A stretch of DNA of 45,797 bases from DTU015 sp964406505 (GTDB lineage Bacteria; Bacillota; Sulfobacillia; Fermentithermobacillales; Fermentithermobacillaceae). Position 1 is the stretch's first letter. The number at the start of each line of letters is the position of its first letter. Shown in pieces: positions 44,301-45,797 of this stretch. A program made the translations under genes and the position numbers. The notes beneath the pieces were generated by a model. It searched no databases, was not told where the DNA came from, and worked only from the letters and a program-made list of their open reading frames with translations. The stretch spans positions 1 to 45,797 of the forward strand of contig CAYORX010000015.1 in assembly GCA_964406505.1 (NCBI GenBank). Direction: 5' to 3'.

Positions 44301-44879
44301 ATGAATAACATTCAAAGCATTTGCGTTTTTTGCGGATCAAATTCAGGGCGCAATCCCCTTTATACACGTCGGGCTAAAGACTTAGGCGCATTTTTAGCGA
44401 AAAACGATATTACCTTGGTGTTTGGAGGAAGTGGCATTGGATTAATGGGGGTAATAGCTCAAACCGTAATGGACAACTCCGGCTACGCTGTTGGCGTAAT
44501 CCCTAGGCGAATACACGAAATGGTAAGCCACATACCCTTGTCTGAGGAACATATTGTAGAAAACATGCATCAACGAAAAGCGATGATGTATGATTTAGCC
44601 GATGCATTCATTGTTATGCCTGGGGGTCTAGGAACAATGGAGGAGTTTTTTGAAGTGTTTACCTGGAATCAAATCGGCTATCACCTAAAGCCCATTGGAA
44701 TTTTAGATGTCAATAATTTTTTTGCACCATTGATTAATTTTTTAAATCATATGGCTCTTGAAGGTTTTTGCCGCAAGGAACAATTGGATACGCTAGTTGT
44801 TAAGGAAGAACCATCTCTTTTAATTGAGCATCTCAAAAAGATTAAACTAAGACAAATACCTAAACACAACTTTGAGTAA
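44301..44879 (+). CDS. LOG family (TIGR00730) phosphoribohydrolase-like protein
   Basis: A 192-residue cytoplasmic Rossmann-fold protein. It has the LOG motif PGGLGTMEEFFE (107-118), the preceding ENMHQRKAMMYDLADAF with catalytic Arg/Lys (R92, K93), and the N-terminal CVFCGSNSG. Homologues cleave nucleoside 5-prime-monophosphates, such as cytokinin ribotides in plants and AMP-like compounds in bacteria. GGGAGG gives a strong site for ATG 44301. It is monocistronic and divergent from the GntR operon. Confidence 0.9.
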   Translation: MNNIQSICVFCGSNSGRNPLYTRRAKDLGAFLAKNDITLVFGGSGIGLMGVIAQTVMDNSGYAVGVIPRRIHEMVSHIPLSEEHIVENMHQRKAMMYDLADAFIVMPGGLGTMEEFFEVFTWNQIGYHLKPIGILDVNNFFAPLINFLNHMALEGFCRKEQLDTLVVKEEPSLLIEHLKKIKLRQIPKHNFE

Positions 44880-44896
44880 TCGTGAAGGTAAGTGGG

Positions 44897-45272
44897 TTAC
44901 TTAGCATTTATCATTTTAAGATTTTTCTGCAATCTCTTGTTGCCGGGAGAATACAAAAGGGCCCGGCTACCGCGTTCACGTGCTTTATCTAACATACCCA
45001 TATAATAAGCCGCTATAGCGCACAAATCATCAGGGGTATGGTCCCAAGAATGGATCATATTTATAAATGTTTTAGACTTTTTCCGAATTTTTAACGCTTC
45101 GCGAGCCATAGAATACGTCATATTTTATGTAATGTTCAAGGAGGGATAATTGCCGCTTTAAAAACTGATAACCCAATTCTTCTGGGTTTTCTATAGCTAA
45201 TTCAGTGGTTTCCTTTGCAAGGATGATAAATATATGGTGTTCTTTTTTATTGCAACAAATTGCCGTTTCCAT
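44897..45272 (-). pseudogene. Frameshifted helical-repeat (TPR-like) protein remnant
   Basis: Two overlapping minus-strand frames form one protein: LGYQFLKRQLSLLEHYIK in the first (45072-45272) and MAREALKIRKKSKTFI, HTPDDLCAIAAYYMGMLDKA, RERGSRALLYSPGNKRLQKN in the second (44897-45121). The second part looks like TPR repeats found at the ends of some glycosyltransferases. The second frame has no ribosome site and a stop immediately before its first codons, so a frameshift is more likely than two genes. The only ATG of the first frame (45270-45272) lies inside the last CRISPR repeat, so the true 5-prime part is lost. Confidence 0.55.
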
Positions 45273-45797
45273 CCCTCATAGGTAGTCTAAAATATACACG
45301 CGCAAAACAACGCACATTGTTGAAAGATTGTTTCCATCCCTCATAGGTAGTCTAAAATCCTGCTGGGACAGCCCGGCTTTCCCTCTGAGGACCTGTTTCC
45401 ATCCCTCATAGGTAGTCTAAAATCCCAAACTTGCAATCCAGGGTGAGTTTTTCGCGCTAGTTTCCATCCCTCATAGGTAGTCTAAAATTTAGACGTTCCT
45501 GCGGCGGGTGAACAGGGTATCGCTGTTTCCATCCCTCATAGGTAGTCTAAAATCCGACTTGCGGCCACTCACCGAACATCCCTTGACACTGTTTCCATCC
45601 CTCATAGGTAGTCTAAAATGGCGCAGGTCAGCGGTTTCCATGTACTGCTGTTCTTGTTTCCATCCCTCATAGGTAGTCTAAAATGCGCTTTGCGACGGTT
45701 CGGTGCCCGAGTGCAGTATCGTTTCCATCCCTCATAGGTAGTCTAAAATCCTGTTACCGTGTTGTCGCTACTAGATGAATATAGGGTTTCCATCCCT
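45265..45797 (-). CRISPR. CRISPR array, trailer end (8 full repeats, truncated ninth)
   Basis: Eight identical 29-base repeats begin at 45265, 45330, 45395, 45460, 45525, 45591, 45656 and 45721 (plus strand GTTTCCATCC...GTCTAAAAT), and the first 12 bases of a ninth are at 45786-45797. Spacers are 36 bases except the fifth (37). The complement ends in ATGGAAAC, the usual 5-prime handle form of type I-B and type III arrays in Bacillota, so transcription is on the minus strand and the leader lies beyond the right edge. No cas gene is in the window. Spacers 2 and 7 are about two-thirds G+C, well above the surrounding DNA. Confidence 0.97.

Noticed and set aside
1..45797. Insertion sequences, rRNA or tRNA genes
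   Set aside because: No transposase motifs, terminal inverted repeats with target duplications, or tRNA/rRNA-like sequences were recognised on reading both strands.

Overview
The window looks like a chromosomal piece of a low-GC, probably spore-forming member of the Bacillota, most likely a clostridium-type anaerobe. The evidence is a T-box leader, a HutP-type RNA-binding regulator, a GntR/ABC unit of the YtrA type, an S-layer-homology protein, a SpoIIE-type phosphatase, strong GGAGG-like ribosome sites and many TTG/GTG starts. The species cannot be named from the sequence alone. One run of exactly 100 N (34328-34427) is a scaffold gap inside a tandem repeat.

Layout. 1-10.2 kb: metal-dependent amidohydrolases (two N-acyl-D-amino-acid deacylase types and one YtcJ type) with a flavin lipoprotein of the fumarate-reductase fold, a D-2-hydroxyacid dehydrogenase and a HemW-like radical SAM protein. 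10.2-13.1 kb: a four-gene membrane cassette of unknown function (D-C-B-A in map order, transcribed A-B-C-D). 13.5-17.2 kb: a serine hydrolase and a histidine ammonia-lyase/HutP pair with a leader terminator and a likely HutP recognition element. 17.2-25 kb: two MATE exporters, a YczE-like membrane protein, two small coupled ORFs, and a zinc-ribbon/SPFH trio of the YdjI type. 25.2-28.5 kb: a second, diverged copy of the A-B-C-D membrane cassette, preceded by a complete T-box riboswitch whose specifier reads best as ACC (Thr). 28.6-34.2 kb: an MFS exporter and a SiaABCD-like partner-switch/diguanylate-cyclase operon. 34.2-38.6 kb: 64-bp tandem repeats with the gap, a secreted C39-like/SLH protein and an isochorismatase-type hydrolase. 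38.7-40.5 kb: decayed D-aminoacylase and M24-peptidase genes. 40.6-45.3 kb: an orphan DNA methyltransferase, a second 64-bp tandem repeat, a GntR-ABC operon, a LOG protein and a broken repeat-protein gene. 45265-45797: the trailer end of a CRISPR array that continues past the right edge; no cas gene lies in the window.

How the genes fit together. The theme is use of modified or D-amino acids and of histidine: deacylases, a 2-hydroxyacid dehydrogenase, HutH, and two copies of an uncharacterised membrane complex, one beside a D-aminoacylase and one under a tRNA-sensing riboswitch. My inference is that the cassette moves or processes an amino-acid-related compound. The cassette plus its T-box is the best candidate here for an undescribed system.
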